Assembly: GCF_001417775.1 (NCBI RefSeq)
Contig: NZ_BBZJ01000016.1
Location: 62,001 to 126,000 of the forward strand
Length of the DNA: 64,000 nt
From: Streptomyces sp. TP-A0356
Lineage (GTDB): Bacteria; Actinomycetota; Actinomycetes; Streptomycetales; Streptomycetaceae
Direction: 5' to 3'
This document shows, one piece after another, positions 1 to 10,680 of this stretch (within the stretch, counting starts at the first letter, position 1; every line of letters starts with the position of its first letter). The notes beneath the pieces are model-generated. The model did no database searches. It was not told the DNA's origin and saw nothing but the letters and a program-made list of their open reading frames with translations. Both the position numbers and the translations under genes were made by a program.

Positions 1-1
1 C

Positions 2-394
2 GCGGTGCGGGTCATCACCGGCACGGCGGGGCAGCGCAGCCGGACGGCGAACCTGGAGGTGAAGCCGGTGGACCTGGCCGCCAACCCGTATCTCGCGCTG
101 GGTTGCCTCATCGCCGCCGGGCTCGACGGCCTGGAGGCGTCCCTGCCGCTACCCCCCGAGGTCACCGGGGATCCCGCACGGTTCACCGCCGAGGAGGCGG
201 TGGCCCGGGGCGTGCGCCGCCTGCCGACGTCGCTGGAGGAGTCCGTCGGGGAGTTCCGGGAGGACGAACGGCTCCGCGCCGCATTGGGGCCGGTCCTGGC
301 GGACGCGGTCATCGCCGTCCGCCTCGGGGAGACCGCCGCCGTGGCCGGGCTCGACGACGAGCTCGTGGCCGCGGCGTACCGGTGGAGGTACTGA
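2..394 (+). CDS. Glutamine synthetase family protein, C-terminal part (5' end outside window)
   Basis: This is the last 130 or so residues of a glutamine-synthetase-fold ligase; its start lies upstream of the window. The diagnostic stretch is TANLEVKPVDLAANPYLALG, which contains the conserved E-x-K-P and N-P-Y-L motifs of the GS catalytic domain, with the preceding Arg of the active site (QRSR). The remaining sequence is the helical C-terminus ending in AYRWRY. GS-fold enzymes join ammonia or an amine to a carboxylate using ATP. This one is probably a GS-like gamma-glutamyl-amine ligase and not the housekeeping GlnA, because an amidohydrolase follows 50 bp downstream, the same two domains that are fused in fungal FluG. 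That functional link is inferred from context. Confidence 0.85.
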   Translation, partial: AVRVITGTAGQRSRTANLEVKPVDLAANPYLALGCLIAAGLDGLEASLPLPPEVTGDPARFTAEEAVARGVRRLPTSLEESVGEFREDERLRAALGPVLADAVIAVRLGETAAVAGLDDELVAAAYRWRY

Positions 395-444
395 CACGCC
401 CGGGACGTGGAATCCCGACGACCATCCCAGGAGGCCGCGCAGCC

Positions 445-1653
445 GTGAACAGCCCAGCAGCACCCGCCACCGGGCCGGTCCACGAGGACCTCGCCCGTCT
501 CTCCCTCGTGGACCACCACTGTCATGGCGTCATCACCGCCGATCTGGCTCCGGAGACGTTCCAGTCGCTGATCACCGAAGGGGACGTATGGCCCGCGAGC
601 GGCATCACGCCCTTCGACAGCCCGGTCGGCATCGCCATCCGCCGTCATTGCGCTCCCCTGCTGGACCTGCCACGGCACGCTCCCCCGACGGAATACCTCG
701 CCCGGCGGGCCGAGTTGGGCTGGCGCGAGGTGAGCCGGAGGTTCCTCGCCGACGCGGGAACGGATGTGTTCTGCGTCGACACCGGCTACAGGCCGGACCG
801 CCTCACGACCCCCGCCGAGCTCGCCGCCGTCGCGGGGCGTCCGGCGGCAGTGGCATACGAGGTCGTACGCCTGGAGGCCGTCGCCGAGGCCCTGGCGGCC
901 GAGGGAGTGGAGCCGGACGAGTACGCCTCGCTGTTCGCCGACGCCGCGCGGGAGGCCATCGAGGAGCGGGGGGCGGTGGCGGTGAAGTCCGTCGCCGCCT
1001 ACCGCACCGGATTCGACCTGGATCCCAGCCGGCCCTCGGACGCGGACGTCACCGAGGCGGCCCGGCGCTGGCTGGCCTCGGGAAGAACCGGAGGCACGAC
1101 GGCCGTGGCCGAGGAGGGGCCCCACACTCGTCCCCGCCTGGACGAGCCCGTCCTCGTACGGCATCTGCTCTGGACGGCGGTGGACCTCGGACTGCCCCTT
1201 CAACTGCACACCGGCTTCGGGGACAACGACATCCGGATGCACCGGGTGGACCCCACCCGTCTGACCGACTGGCTGCACCTCACCTCGGGCACCATCCCGG
1301 TCCTGCTGCTGCACTGCTGGCCCTACCAGCGTCAGGCCGCCTACCTGGCCACGGTCTTCGAGCAGGTGTACTTCGATCTCGGACTCACCCTGCACCACGT
1401 CGGCCCCGTCCGCGCCCGGGCGATCCTGGAGGAGGCACTGGAGATCACCCCGTTCCGCAAACTCCTCCACAGCTCCGACGCCTATGGGATCGCCGAGTTC
1501 CACCACCTCGGCGCCCTGGCCTTCAGACGGGGTCTGGCGGGGCTGCTCCAGGACCGGGTGGACGCCGACGAACTCAGCCTGCCCGACGCACTACGGATCG
1601 CCGTGTGGACGGGCCGCGACAACGCCTGCCGCGTGTACGGGCTGTCCCCGTGA
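445..1653 (+). CDS. Amidohydrolase family protein (FluG N-domain-like)
   Basis: A 402-residue TIM-barrel metal-dependent hydrolase. The N-terminal metal motif is DHHCHG (residues about 22-27). Other family signatures are LQLHTGFGDND near residue 250, LLLHCWP near 290, and a late HSSDAYG segment carrying the catalytic Asp. These match the amidohydrolase_2 group, which acts on C-N or C-C bonds of small acids. I chose GTG 445 because GGAGG lies about 10 nt upstream and the protein then begins just before the first barrel strand. It follows the GS-like gene by 50 bp, so the two are probably co-transcribed and may release and re-use a glutamyl or amine moiety. The substrate is unknown. Confidence 0.8.
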   Translation: MNSPAAPATGPVHEDLARLSLVDHHCHGVITADLAPETFQSLITEGDVWPASGITPFDSPVGIAIRRHCAPLLDLPRHAPPTEYLARRAELGWREVSRRFLADAGTDVFCVDTGYRPDRLTTPAELAAVAGRPAAVAYEVVRLEAVAEALAAEGVEPDEYASLFADAAREAIEERGAVAVKSVAAYRTGFDLDPSRPSDADVTEAARRWLASGRTGGTTAVAEEGPHTRPRLDEPVLVRHLLWTAVDLGLPLQLHTGFGDNDIRMHRVDPTRLTDWLHLTSGTIPVLLLHCWPYQRQAAYLATVFEQVYFDLGLTLHHVGPVRARAILEEALEITPFRKLLHSSDAYGIAEFHHLGALAFRRGLAGLLQDRVDADELSLPDALRIAVWTGRDNACRVYGLSP

Positions 1654-1703
1654 GCCGGCACCGAGGACTCCACGCACCCGGATCGTCCCGACGGAGGCTC
1701 CCA

Positions 1704-1761
1704 TACGGATACGACACAGGTGCGAGCGCGGCTACGGATACGGCACAGGTGCGAGCGCGGC
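1704..1761 (+). repeat. 29-bp tandem duplication upstream of furA
   Basis: Two adjacent 29-bp units (1704-1732 and 1733-1761), each starting TACGGATACG and ending GCGCGGC, differ at one base (A/G at the 11th position). They lie about 80-140 bp before the furA start, upstream of the proposed promoter. They could be a duplicated regulator site or simple replication slippage; the sequence does not decide. Confidence 0.8.
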
Positions 1762-1806
1762 CTCGGGGCACGCGCCCGGGCAAGCAAACTCGACTCATTC
1801 GTTTTC

Positions 1807-1843
1807 TTGAACTGCTCGTGTTTACGGGGGTAGGTTCGGCGCC
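1807..1843 (+). promoter_or_regulatory. furA promoter, probably leaderless
   Basis: A TTGAAC hexamer (1807-1812) and TAGGTT (1831-1836) are 18 bp apart, close to the vegetative Streptomyces consensus. The -10 ends 7 nt before ATG 1844 and no Shine-Dalgarno sequence is visible, so transcription probably starts at or next to the start codon. Leaderless furA messages are known in mycobacteria. The A/T-rich stretch 1795-1825 is a plausible place for FurA autorepressor binding. Confidence 0.55.
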
Positions 1844-2281
1844 ATGACCGCATCCCACGCTCCGACCACTGCCGAGGAGCTGCGCGGTGCCGGCTTGCGG
1901 GTGACGGCCGCCCGTGTCGCGCTGCTGGAGACCGTCCGGGACGGTGACCACCTCGACGCCGAGGGGGTCGCCTCCGGGGTGCGCGATCGCGTAGGCCACA
2001 TCTCCGTGCAAGCCGTGTATGAGGCCCTCCACGCGCTCACCGCGGCCGGACTCATACGCCGCATCGAACCGGCCGGCAGCCCGGCCCGGTTCGAGGGACG
2101 CGTCGGGGACAACCACCATCACGTCGTGTGCCGGTCGTGCGGTGTAGTCGCCGACGTCGACTGCGCGGTCGACGAGGCACCCTGTCTGACCGCGTCCGAC
2201 GACCACGGCTTCTCGATCGACGAGGCCGAGGTCATCTACTGGGGCCTGTGCCCCGACTGTTCCACCGCCCGCAGTTCCTGA
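1844..2281 (+). CDS. furA: Fur-family peroxide-responsive repressor FurA
   Basis: A 145-residue Fur-family regulator. The N-terminal half is the winged helix (residues about 15-80). The dimerization half carries the regulatory metal motif NHHHVVCRSCG at about 88-98 and a C-terminal CPDC, giving two Cys-x2-Cys pairs for a structural zinc. It lies 33 bp before katG on the same strand, the standard actinobacterial arrangement in which FurA represses its own operon and is inactivated by peroxide, releasing catalase-peroxidase expression. The start follows a -10-like TAGGTT with no Shine-Dalgarno sequence. The role is assigned from family and synteny. Confidence 0.9.
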   Translation: MTASHAPTTAEELRGAGLRVTAARVALLETVRDGDHLDAEGVASGVRDRVGHISVQAVYEALHALTAAGLIRRIEPAGSPARFEGRVGDNHHHVVCRSCGVVADVDCAVDEAPCLTASDDHGFSIDEAEVIYWGLCPDCSTARSS

Positions 2282-2299
2282 GCACCGTGATCCGCCTAG

Positions 2300-4534
<2,235 letters not shown>

Positions 4535-4540
4535 TCATGA

Positions 4541-4574
4541 CGTCCGGGTCGGCCGGCGCCGGCCGACCCGGACG
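4541..4574. terminator. Perfect 34-bp palindrome, bidirectional terminator
   Basis: A fully self-complementary 34-bp sequence (17 + 17), beginning CGTCCGGGTC and ending GACCCGGACG, lies between the convergent katG and GH65 genes. It can form the same stable GC-rich hairpin in either transcript; no U-tract follows, which is usual in Streptomyces. Confidence 0.8.
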
Positions 4575-4608
4575 CCCCCGTGCGGTCATGTGCGGCCGCG
4601 ACGGGCGT

Positions 4609-6978
4609 TCACTCCGCAAGCGCCAGCCGGGACGTCTCCCCCGGCTGGACGCGGACCGCACGGTCCGGCAACCGGAGGTCGATGGGGGAACGGTCGGATG
4701 AGGGCACCTCGATCTCCAGGTGGCCGCGCTCCAGCCGCAGCCGCACGCCCCAGTGCCCCTGGTAGCGGATGGAGAACCCGTACGACGACAACTCCGGCAG
4801 CGGCACCGGGTCCAGCCACAGCGCCCCCTCCCGGGTCTCCAGTCCGGTCAGTCCGCGCTGCATGAGGTCCAGGGTGCCCGCCATGGCGCCGAGGTGGATG
4901 CCCTCCCCCGTGGTGCCGCCCTGCAGATCGGCGATGTCGCCCCGCAAGGCCTCCTGACAGAAGGCCCACGCCCCGGCCCGCCGGGCCCGGGCCAGGACCC
5001 AGCCGTGGACGAGGCCGCTGAGCGTGGACCCGTGGCTGGTGCGGCGCAGGTAGTAGTCGACGGTCCGCCGCCAGATATCCTCGTCGAGACGCAGGCCCAG
5101 CCTGCGGAAGAGGCCCCGGAGTTCGGACGGCGAGAAGAGATAGCCGAGCATCAGGACGTCGGCCTGCTTGGACGCCCGGTAGCGGTTGACGGTGTCGCCC
5201 TCCGCCTCCAGGATCCGGTCCAGGCGCCGGATGTCGCCGTACCGCGCCCGGTAGCCGTCCCAGTCAAGTTCCGCGAGGTCACCGTAGCCGTCGAACTGGC
5301 TGATGACGTCGTCGTGAAAGGGGACGTGGAGCGTGCGGGAGACCTCCTCCCACTGTTCGCGTTCGGCGCCCTCCAGCGCGGTGCGCTCGACGAGTTCCCG
5401 CCGACGGGGCTCGGGCAGGGCGTCCAGCACCTCCAGGGTGCGGGCGAGCACCCATGCGGCGGTGACGTTGGTGTACGCGTTGTCGTCGAGACCTGGCTCC
5501 GGTGCGCCGGGGTAGGCGTCGTGGTACTCGTCGGGACCGACCACACCCCGGATGCGGTGCCGTCCGAGGTGCTCGTCGTAGGTCGCCGAGTCCGCCCAGA
5601 AGCGGGCGATCTGCAGCAGCATCTCCGCGCCCTTGGTGTGCAGAAACTCGGCGTCGCCGCTGGCCTCGCAGTACTGCCACACGTTGTAGGCGACGGCCGA
5701 GCCGACGTGCCGCTGGAGACGGGAGTGATCGGGTAGCCAGCGCCCGGATCGCGGGTTGAGGTGCAGCTCCTGTGTCTCCTCTCGTCCGTCGCTGCCGCTC
5801 TGCCACGGATACAGCGCCCCTCGCCGGCCGATCGCGCGCGCCGCGGCGCGGGCGCGGTCGAGGCGCCGGTGGCGGTAGAGCAGCAGGGCGCGGGACACCT
5901 CGGGCAGGTGCAGGTTGAGGTAGGGCAGCACGAACAGTTCGTCCCAGAACACATGGCCGCGGTACGCCTCCCCGTGCAGGCCACGGGCGGGCACGCCCAC
6001 ATCGAGGTCGGCGGTGTGCGGCGAAAGGGTCTGCAGTACGTGGAAGAGGTGCAGCCGCAGGACGTGGCCCGCCTTCCCGGAGACGTCGAGCCCGGCCCGA
6101 CGCCACAGCTGGTCCCAGGCCGTGCGGTGGGAGGTGAGCAGCTCCTCGAAGCCGGGTGCCGCGCCCACCCGGTCGACCGCGGCGCGCAGCGGGTCGCTGA
6201 TCGCCGGGTCTCGGGAGGTGTGCAGGGCGACGGTCTTGTCGACGGTGACCGTCCGCCCGGGTGTCAGACGCAGGCGCACCCGTTGGACGGCGCGAGGGTG
6301 CGGGTGCCGCGTGATGACGGGCGCCGCGGCGGTCATACGGGCTGCCAGGCCGATCCGGATGTCCGAGGCGCGGGTGCGGCAGCGCAGCCACACCGTGTCC
6401 GGGGCGGCCGTACCGGTGTGCACATGGGTCAGATGACAGCCGTCCAGATCTCGGTAGCGTGCCACACCGGAATTGGTGACGCCGCCGTCGAGCGCGGCCT
6501 CGACCTCCACCTCACCCGCGAAGCCCTCGGCCGTGAACTCGGTGCGCAGGGCCGCGAGGTGTGGGTCGGCCATGTGCACGAGGCGCCGCTGGCGCACGGA
6601 CAGCACGCGCCCCTCGCCGAGCCCGTACCGTGTACGCCGCTCCAGCAGGCCCGAGGTCAGATGCAGGACCTGACGGTGGTCGAGCACGGTGTCCGTGTCC
6701 GGGGTGAGCCACGGCTGTCCGGCGAGGCGAAAGCGCAGCGGAAGCCAGTTCGGCAGGTTGACCATGTCCTCGTTCTCGACCCGGTGTCCCGCCACCTCCG
6801 AGGTGAGCCGGTCGTAGCAGCCGGCCGCATAGGTGCCGGGGTAGTGGACGGCGTCCGCGCCGCATTCGGGGAGCGCGCCGCGCGTGGCGAAGTAGCCGTT
6901 GCCCAGGGTGCACAGGGACTCCCTGAGGCGTTCGTCGGCGGGGTCGTAGCCCTCGTACTGCCAGGTCCAGCCCGTCAC
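4609..6978 (-). CDS. Glycoside hydrolase/phosphorylase family 65 protein
   Basis: A 789-residue GH65 enzyme, the family of maltose, trehalose and kojibiose phosphorylases. It has an N-terminal beta-sandwich (LCTLGNGYFATRGALPE), a long (alpha/alpha)6 barrel, and a short C-terminal beta domain. The catalytic acid is the Glu of VVGPDEYHDAYPG (Glu484); the sugar-binding LNPRSGRWLPDHSRL and DNAYTNVTAAW segments are also present. Members split alpha-linked glucosyl disaccharides with phosphate or water. The exact disaccharide cannot be read from the sequence. GTG 6978 has GGAAGGA 7 nt upstream. It is 70 bp downstream of a universal stress protein gene on the same strand, suggesting stress-linked use of storage or compatible sugars. 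Confidence 0.88.
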   Translation of the reverse strand: MTGWTWQYEGYDPADERLRESLCTLGNGYFATRGALPECGADAVHYPGTYAAGCYDRLTSEVAGHRVENEDMVNLPNWLPLRFRLAGQPWLTPDTDTVLDHRQVLHLTSGLLERRTRYGLGEGRVLSVRQRRLVHMADPHLAALRTEFTAEGFAGEVEVEAALDGGVTNSGVARYRDLDGCHLTHVHTGTAAPDTVWLRCRTRASDIRIGLAARMTAAAPVITRHPHPRAVQRVRLRLTPGRTVTVDKTVALHTSRDPAISDPLRAAVDRVGAAPGFEELLTSHRTAWDQLWRRAGLDVSGKAGHVLRLHLFHVLQTLSPHTADLDVGVPARGLHGEAYRGHVFWDELFVLPYLNLHLPEVSRALLLYRHRRLDRARAAARAIGRRGALYPWQSGSDGREETQELHLNPRSGRWLPDHSRLQRHVGSAVAYNVWQYCEASGDAEFLHTKGAEMLLQIARFWADSATYDEHLGRHRIRGVVGPDEYHDAYPGAPEPGLDDNAYTNVTAAWVLARTLEVLDALPEPRRRELVERTALEGAEREQWEEVSRTLHVPFHDDVISQFDGYGDLAELDWDGYRARYGDIRRLDRILEAEGDTVNRYRASKQADVLMLGYLFSPSELRGLFRRLGLRLDEDIWRRTVDYYLRRTSHGSTLSGLVHGWVLARARRAGAWAFCQEALRGDIADLQGGTTGEGIHLGAMAGTLDLMQRGLTGLETREGALWLDPVPLPELSSYGFSIRYQGHWGVRLRLERGHLEIEVPSSDRSPIDLRLPDRAVRVQPGETSRLALAE

Positions 6979-7048
6979 TGCGGCGGTCCTTCCACGAGCG
7001 GTTCCCGGAGGTCGCGTACGGAGATGTCGGCGTCAGCCGGTGAAGCGG

Positions 7049-7927
7049 TCACGGCCGCTGCGGTACGACGGCGACCGGGCAGTCCGCGTGGTGCAGCAGC
7101 GTATGAGTCACCCGGCCGAGCTGCAGGCCGAAGCGGCCCTGTGGGCGGTGTGCTCCGACGACGACGAGATCCGCGGCGGCCGAGCGCTTCAGCAGCACCG
7201 TGGGAGCGGGTCCTTCCGCCGTGGCAAGGCGCACTCGCACACCCGGGTGGTCGACCATCGCATCGTGAAGCAGGACGTCGAGCAGGTCGGACGCCCGCCT
7301 CTCGAGCTCGCGCGCCGGTTCCCGTGCCCGCAGGCGGTGGTCGGTGGCCGCGTGCGCGGGACGGCGCCAGGCCCGTACGACGTCAAGGACGCACCCGCGC
7401 GCCGCGGCCTCGCCGAAGGCGAACCGCACCGCCTCACCACTCGTGTCGGGGTCTCCCGCACCGAGCAGGATCCGCTCGTGGGCACCGGCCAGGCCGGCCC
7501 TGTCACCGCGGATCACGATCACCGGGCAGGGTGCCCGAGCGGCAACGGCCAGGCCGACGGAGCCGAGGAGCAGCCCCTTGAGCTCGCCGCGGCCCCGGGA
7601 TCCGGTCACCAGGGCGGAGGCGTTGCCGCCTTCTCGCAGCAGAGCCGAGACCGCATCGTCGGGCACCACGTCACCGGACACCTTCACATCCCGGTTCCGC
7701 CGCTGCGCGCGCTCCGTCGCCGACGCGACGATGTGCTGCGCCATCACCCTCTCGGCCGGGCGTTCAGGGCTGCTCCACGGTGTGACGCCTTCGTAGCGTT
7801 CCCACAGGGAGGCGTACACCAGCCGGAGCGGCAGACCGTGTCGGGCGGCTTCGTCCGTCGCCCAGTCGACCGCCGCAAGGCTTGACCGCGATCCGTCGAC
7901 GCCCACGACCAGGGGCAGCTCCCTCAT
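7049..7927 (-). CDS. Universal stress protein, two UspA domains
   Basis: A 292-residue tandem UspA protein. Domain 1 starts LPLVVGVDGSRSSLAAVDWA and ends near residue 145 with the ATP-loop-like GSRGRGELKGLLLGSVG (GxxGxxG...S/T). Domain 2 runs from about residue 150 to the end, with a more divergent loop (GAHRPQGRFGLQLGRV) and closing CPVAVVPQRP. Such proteins bind ATP and act in dormancy, hypoxia or starvation survival. I prefer ATG 7927 because homologous proteins start right before the first beta strand; an in-frame GTG at 7936 is an alternative. It lies upstream of the GH65 gene, and its own upstream region carries an inverted repeat. Confidence 0.85.
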   Translation of the reverse strand: MRELPLVVGVDGSRSSLAAVDWATDEAARHGLPLRLVYASLWERYEGVTPWSSPERPAERVMAQHIVASATERAQRRNRDVKVSGDVVPDDAVSALLREGGNASALVTGSRGRGELKGLLLGSVGLAVAARAPCPVIVIRGDRAGLAGAHERILLGAGDPDTSGEAVRFAFGEAAARGCVLDVVRAWRRPAHAATDHRLRAREPARELERRASDLLDVLLHDAMVDHPGVRVRLATAEGPAPTVLLKRSAAADLVVVGAHRPQGRFGLQLGRVTHTLLHHADCPVAVVPQRP

Positions 7928-7936
7928 CCTGCCCAC

Positions 7937-8490
7937 CGCCTTTCACCGGGCTGCAGAGTCCTGCAGCAGTGGGCTGCATCTCCACTGTCGGGCATGGCGC
8001 CGTCCTCGTCGATGCCGGGCACGTGGGTGTCGCCGGTGATCCCGCCTTGTCGTGCGTGACCGTCGCCGACCGTGCCCGGTACGGCTGGGACGCGGTGCCA
8101 CACCTCACCGTCGGCCGCAGTTCAGTCGTGCGGGACGACGGCGACAGGGGCATTCTCAGTGCCTCGAACCTGCGAGTCCCACGACCGTTCCGGGCCCTGA
8201 GAATGCGCGACGGGCCGCGCTGCGGGACACTGCTCGCACAGTGACCTCGCAGCAGGATCGAGGGCGGTGCGGAGCCCTTGCCCGACGCGACGGTACCCGG
8301 CCGGAGCCCACGGTCCGCTTGGCCCCCGAAGTGGTCCGGACGGCCCCTACCGCGGCGCGTCGCGCACCCTCAGTCTGAAGACGGATCGAGCGTCTCATCC
8401 GGGCGCGGACCGCACGGCGCAGGAGACGGCGCTCCGCTCGGCCACGGAACCGACATGGCTGCCGCCGGCCCGCTATGAAGGGAGACCTCG
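7937..8490. other. 554-bp non-coding region between universal stress protein and nitroreductase genes
   Basis: The region separates two divergently transcribed stress genes and should hold both promoters. It contains a 10-bp inverted repeat at 8150/8197. On the minus strand a short fragment ends P-V-A-V-V-P-H-D-stop (8122-8154), like the end of another UspA domain. I see no convincing complete gene here. Confidence 0.5.
8150..8206. repeat. 10-bp inverted repeat in the usp/nitroreductase intergenic region
   Basis: GCATTCTCAG (8150-8159) and its exact complement CTGAGAATGC (8197-8206) are separated by 37 nt. The pair could be a hairpin or a two-site operator shared by the divergent stress genes; no known regulator is assigned. 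Confidence 0.6.
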
Positions 8491-9480
8491 ATGGCCACAC
8501 CAGATCTGGGCACGTCGGCCGTCACCGCATTCGTCGAGGACGCCACGGCGGCTCCGTCCCTGCACAACGCGCAGCCCTGGAAGTTCCGGTTCCTGCGCGA
8601 CAGCAGTACCCTGCGGCTGTACGCCGACTTCGAACGGGAACTCCCGGAGACCGATCCCGAGGGGCGCGCCCTGCATCTCGGCTGCGGTGCCGCACTGCTC
8701 AACCTGCGGGTGGCCGCGGTGGCGGCAGGCCGGGAACCGGCCACGCGGCTGCTGCCCGACGACTCCGACGCGGAGCTGCTGGCCGAGGTGGACCTCACCG
8801 GCACCGCACGCCCGGACGAATCCCTCGCCGGGCTCCACCCGGCGATCCACCGCCGCCACACCAGCCGGTACCCCTTCCGCGAGGACGACCTACCGGCGGC
8901 CCTGAGGAACGTACTGTGCGACGCGGCCCGCCGCGAAGGCGCTCGACTGGTCTTCCCCGACGCCTCGCATGTACTGCTGGTCCTCGATCTGGTGCACGAG
9001 GTGGAGCTCGGCGAGGCTCTGGTCCTCGGGCTGGGTGACGAGGTGACGTATCGGCCTCGGACCGAGCCGGCGAGGCAGACCATCGCTTCGGACGGAACCG
9101 CCGTCGAGGCATTGGGCCCCGGCCAGTGGGGAGCCAATTACCCCGTGCACGACGTCGCCGCCGCTCGCACCGGCTCCGGTCACGGCTGGGCGCCCACCGA
9201 GGACAGACCCCACATCGCCCTGCTCGGTACGATCCAGGACCGGCCGGTGGACTGGCTCCGGGCGGGCCAGGCACTGGAACGCGTCCTGCTCCAGGCCACT
9301 CGGGACGGCCTCGTCGCGTCCCTGGCCTTCCAGCCCTTCGAATGGCCCGAACTCCGGTGGGCGGTGCCCGACCCGATGTCGCTCATGGGGTACGTACAGA
9401 TGGTGATCCATCTCGGATACGGTCCGGAGGGGCAGCCGACTCCACGTCGGCGGGTCACCGACGTGCTCGACATCGTGTGA
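8491..9480 (+). CDS. Acg-family nitroreductase-like FMN protein
   Basis: A 329-residue protein of the Acg group of nitroreductase-fold proteins. The opening APSLHNAQPWKFRF is the family hallmark (FMN-phosphate-binding region). A second marker is the central HRRHTSRYPF, and the C-terminal half carries LLQATRDGLVASLAFQPFEW. Acg proteins bind FMN and are induced in hypoxic dormancy in mycobacteria, where some seem to sequester flavin instead of turning over substrate. ATG 8491 is preceded by AAGGGAG. Divergent neighbours are the universal stress protein and GH65 genes, consistent with a shared dormancy-type regulon, which is inference. Confidence 0.85.
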   Translation: MATPDLGTSAVTAFVEDATAAPSLHNAQPWKFRFLRDSSTLRLYADFERELPETDPEGRALHLGCGAALLNLRVAAVAAGREPATRLLPDDSDAELLAEVDLTGTARPDESLAGLHPAIHRRHTSRYPFREDDLPAALRNVLCDAARREGARLVFPDASHVLLVLDLVHEVELGEALVLGLGDEVTYRPRTEPARQTIASDGTAVEALGPGQWGANYPVHDVAAARTGSGHGWAPTEDRPHIALLGTIQDRPVDWLRAGQALERVLLQATRDGLVASLAFQPFEWPELRWAVPDPMSLMGYVQMVIHLGYGPEGQPTPRRRVTDVLDIV

Positions 9481-9543
9481 CGACTCGCCTCGACCGATCA
9501 CCGCGGTCTCGCCGGCCCTCACCATGGCTGCGTGCCGCCGAGG

Positions 9544-10509
9544 TCAGCGCACTCTTCCGCGCGGTTTCAGAGGCACAGGCGGCAGTTCCGGCGCCCGCAG
9601 CGGATCGCCTTCGTATCCCTTCACCTCGCCGAAGCGAGAGCCCGTCATCCAGTCCGACCGAGCCTGCGCGATGTCCTCCTGCGACCGGCCGATGAAGTTC
9701 CACCACATGATCAGTTCCTCCTCGAACGGCTCGCCGCCCAGGAGCATCAGCCCCGCGTCCGACTCGGCGCGCAGCGGGAGTTCGGTGCGGCCGCAGCCCA
9801 GGTAGAGCATCGAGCCCGGCAGCACCGGTACGCCGTCGACGTGGGCCTCGCCGGACATCGACAGGACCGCGTACTCGAAGTCCGCCTCCAGCGGCAGGCG
9901 TACGTCCGCGCCGCGCGCCAGTGCCAGGTCCGCGCCCACGATCGGCGTGTACGTCGTACCGGGTGATGTGGCGCCGTCGACCTCGCCCAGGACCAGCGTG
10001 GCCCTGAGACCCGGCGAGGTCACCACGGGCGGTTCGGGGTGGTACTCGAAGCGCGGTTCCGTGTGCCGGTGGTTGTCCGGCAGGGCCACCCACAGCTGCG
10101 CGCCGTGCAGAAGACGGGCATGCGACTTCGGGCTCTCCTCGGAGTGGCTGATCGCCCGGCCCGAGGTCATCAGCCCCAACTGGCGCGGACGGATGGTCTG
10201 GAGGCTGCCGGTCGAGTCGCGGTGCAGCACCTCGCCCTCGTGCAGCCAGCTCACGGTCTGCAGCCCCATGTGCGGGTGCGGCGGGACCTGCATGCCCGGT
10301 TCGTCGGGGATGTCGTCCGGGCCGTAGTGATCGACGAAGCACCACGCGCCCACCATGCGGCGACCCAGGTTGGGCAGCAGCCGGCGAACCTCCGTCGACT
10401 CGCCGAGCGAGACCCGGCGCGGGCTGAGGAGCTCGCGCACCGGCTCCGCCACCACGAACCCACGGCCACCGCACACGGCGGGCGCCGCCTCGCGATCAAG
10501 ATTGCTCAT
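9544..10509 (-). CDS. Pirin family protein
   Basis: A 321-residue bicupin. The N-terminal cupin has the four metal ligands of pirin: His78 and His80 in PPHPHMGLQT and His122 and Glu124 in AISHSEES. The C-terminal cupin is also present (LPLRAESDAGLMLLGGEPFEEE). Bacterial pirins bind iron; some act as quercetinases and others bind metabolic enzymes. The start ATG 10509 is preceded by TAGGTT exactly 7 nt upstream and by CTGACG 18 bp before that, so the message is probably leaderless. It is divergent from a MarR gene, a common pairing in which the MarR protein controls the pirin. Confidence 0.9.
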   Translation of the reverse strand: MSNLDREAAPAVCGGRGFVVAEPVRELLSPRRVSLGESTEVRRLLPNLGRRMVGAWCFVDHYGPDDIPDEPGMQVPPHPHMGLQTVSWLHEGEVLHRDSTGSLQTIRPRQLGLMTSGRAISHSEESPKSHARLLHGAQLWVALPDNHRHTEPRFEYHPEPPVVTSPGLRATLVLGEVDGATSPGTTYTPIVGADLALARGADVRLPLEADFEYAVLSMSGEAHVDGVPVLPGSMLYLGCGRTELPLRAESDAGLMLLGGEPFEEELIMWWNFIGRSQEDIAQARSDWMTGSRFGEVKGYEGDPLRAPELPPVPLKPRGRVR

Positions 10510-10516
10510 GCCGCAC

Positions 10517-10546
10517 AACCTAGCCCCGCCGGGGTGCCCGCGTCAG
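10517..10546 (-). promoter_or_regulatory. Pirin promoter (-35 CTGACG, -10 TAGGTT)
   Basis: On the minus strand CTGACG and TAGGTT are separated by 18 bp, and the -10 ends 7 nt before ATG 10509. The layout is the same as at furA (TAGGTT, 7 nt, ATG). Confidence 0.5.
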
Positions 10547-10642
10547 GTCATCCCTTCCCCATCGGGGCGCCGTCGGCCCGGAACCGCCAGGCCGCGGCGC
10601 GGCCCGTGAGCACGCCCTCGACCGGAACCGGCCGCTGGAAAC

Positions 10643-10680
10643 AGTAGCCATGGCTATAGTAGCCATGTACAGTATCTGCC
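10643..10680 (+). promoter_or_regulatory. MarR gene promoter and operator (palindrome)
   Basis: A perfect 12-bp palindrome TAGCCATGGCTA (10645-10656) is followed by a direct repeat of AGTAGCCATG (10643-10652 and 10658-10667). A -10-like TACAGT (10668-10673) ends 7 nt before ATG 10681, and there is no Shine-Dalgarno sequence. The palindrome covers the expected -35 position, as expected for MarR autorepression. Confidence 0.5.

Noticed and set aside
5761..7581. 606-codon plus-strand open frame across GH65 and usp
   Set aside because: It is opposite two clear genes, has no recognizable motif, and spans their intergenic gap.
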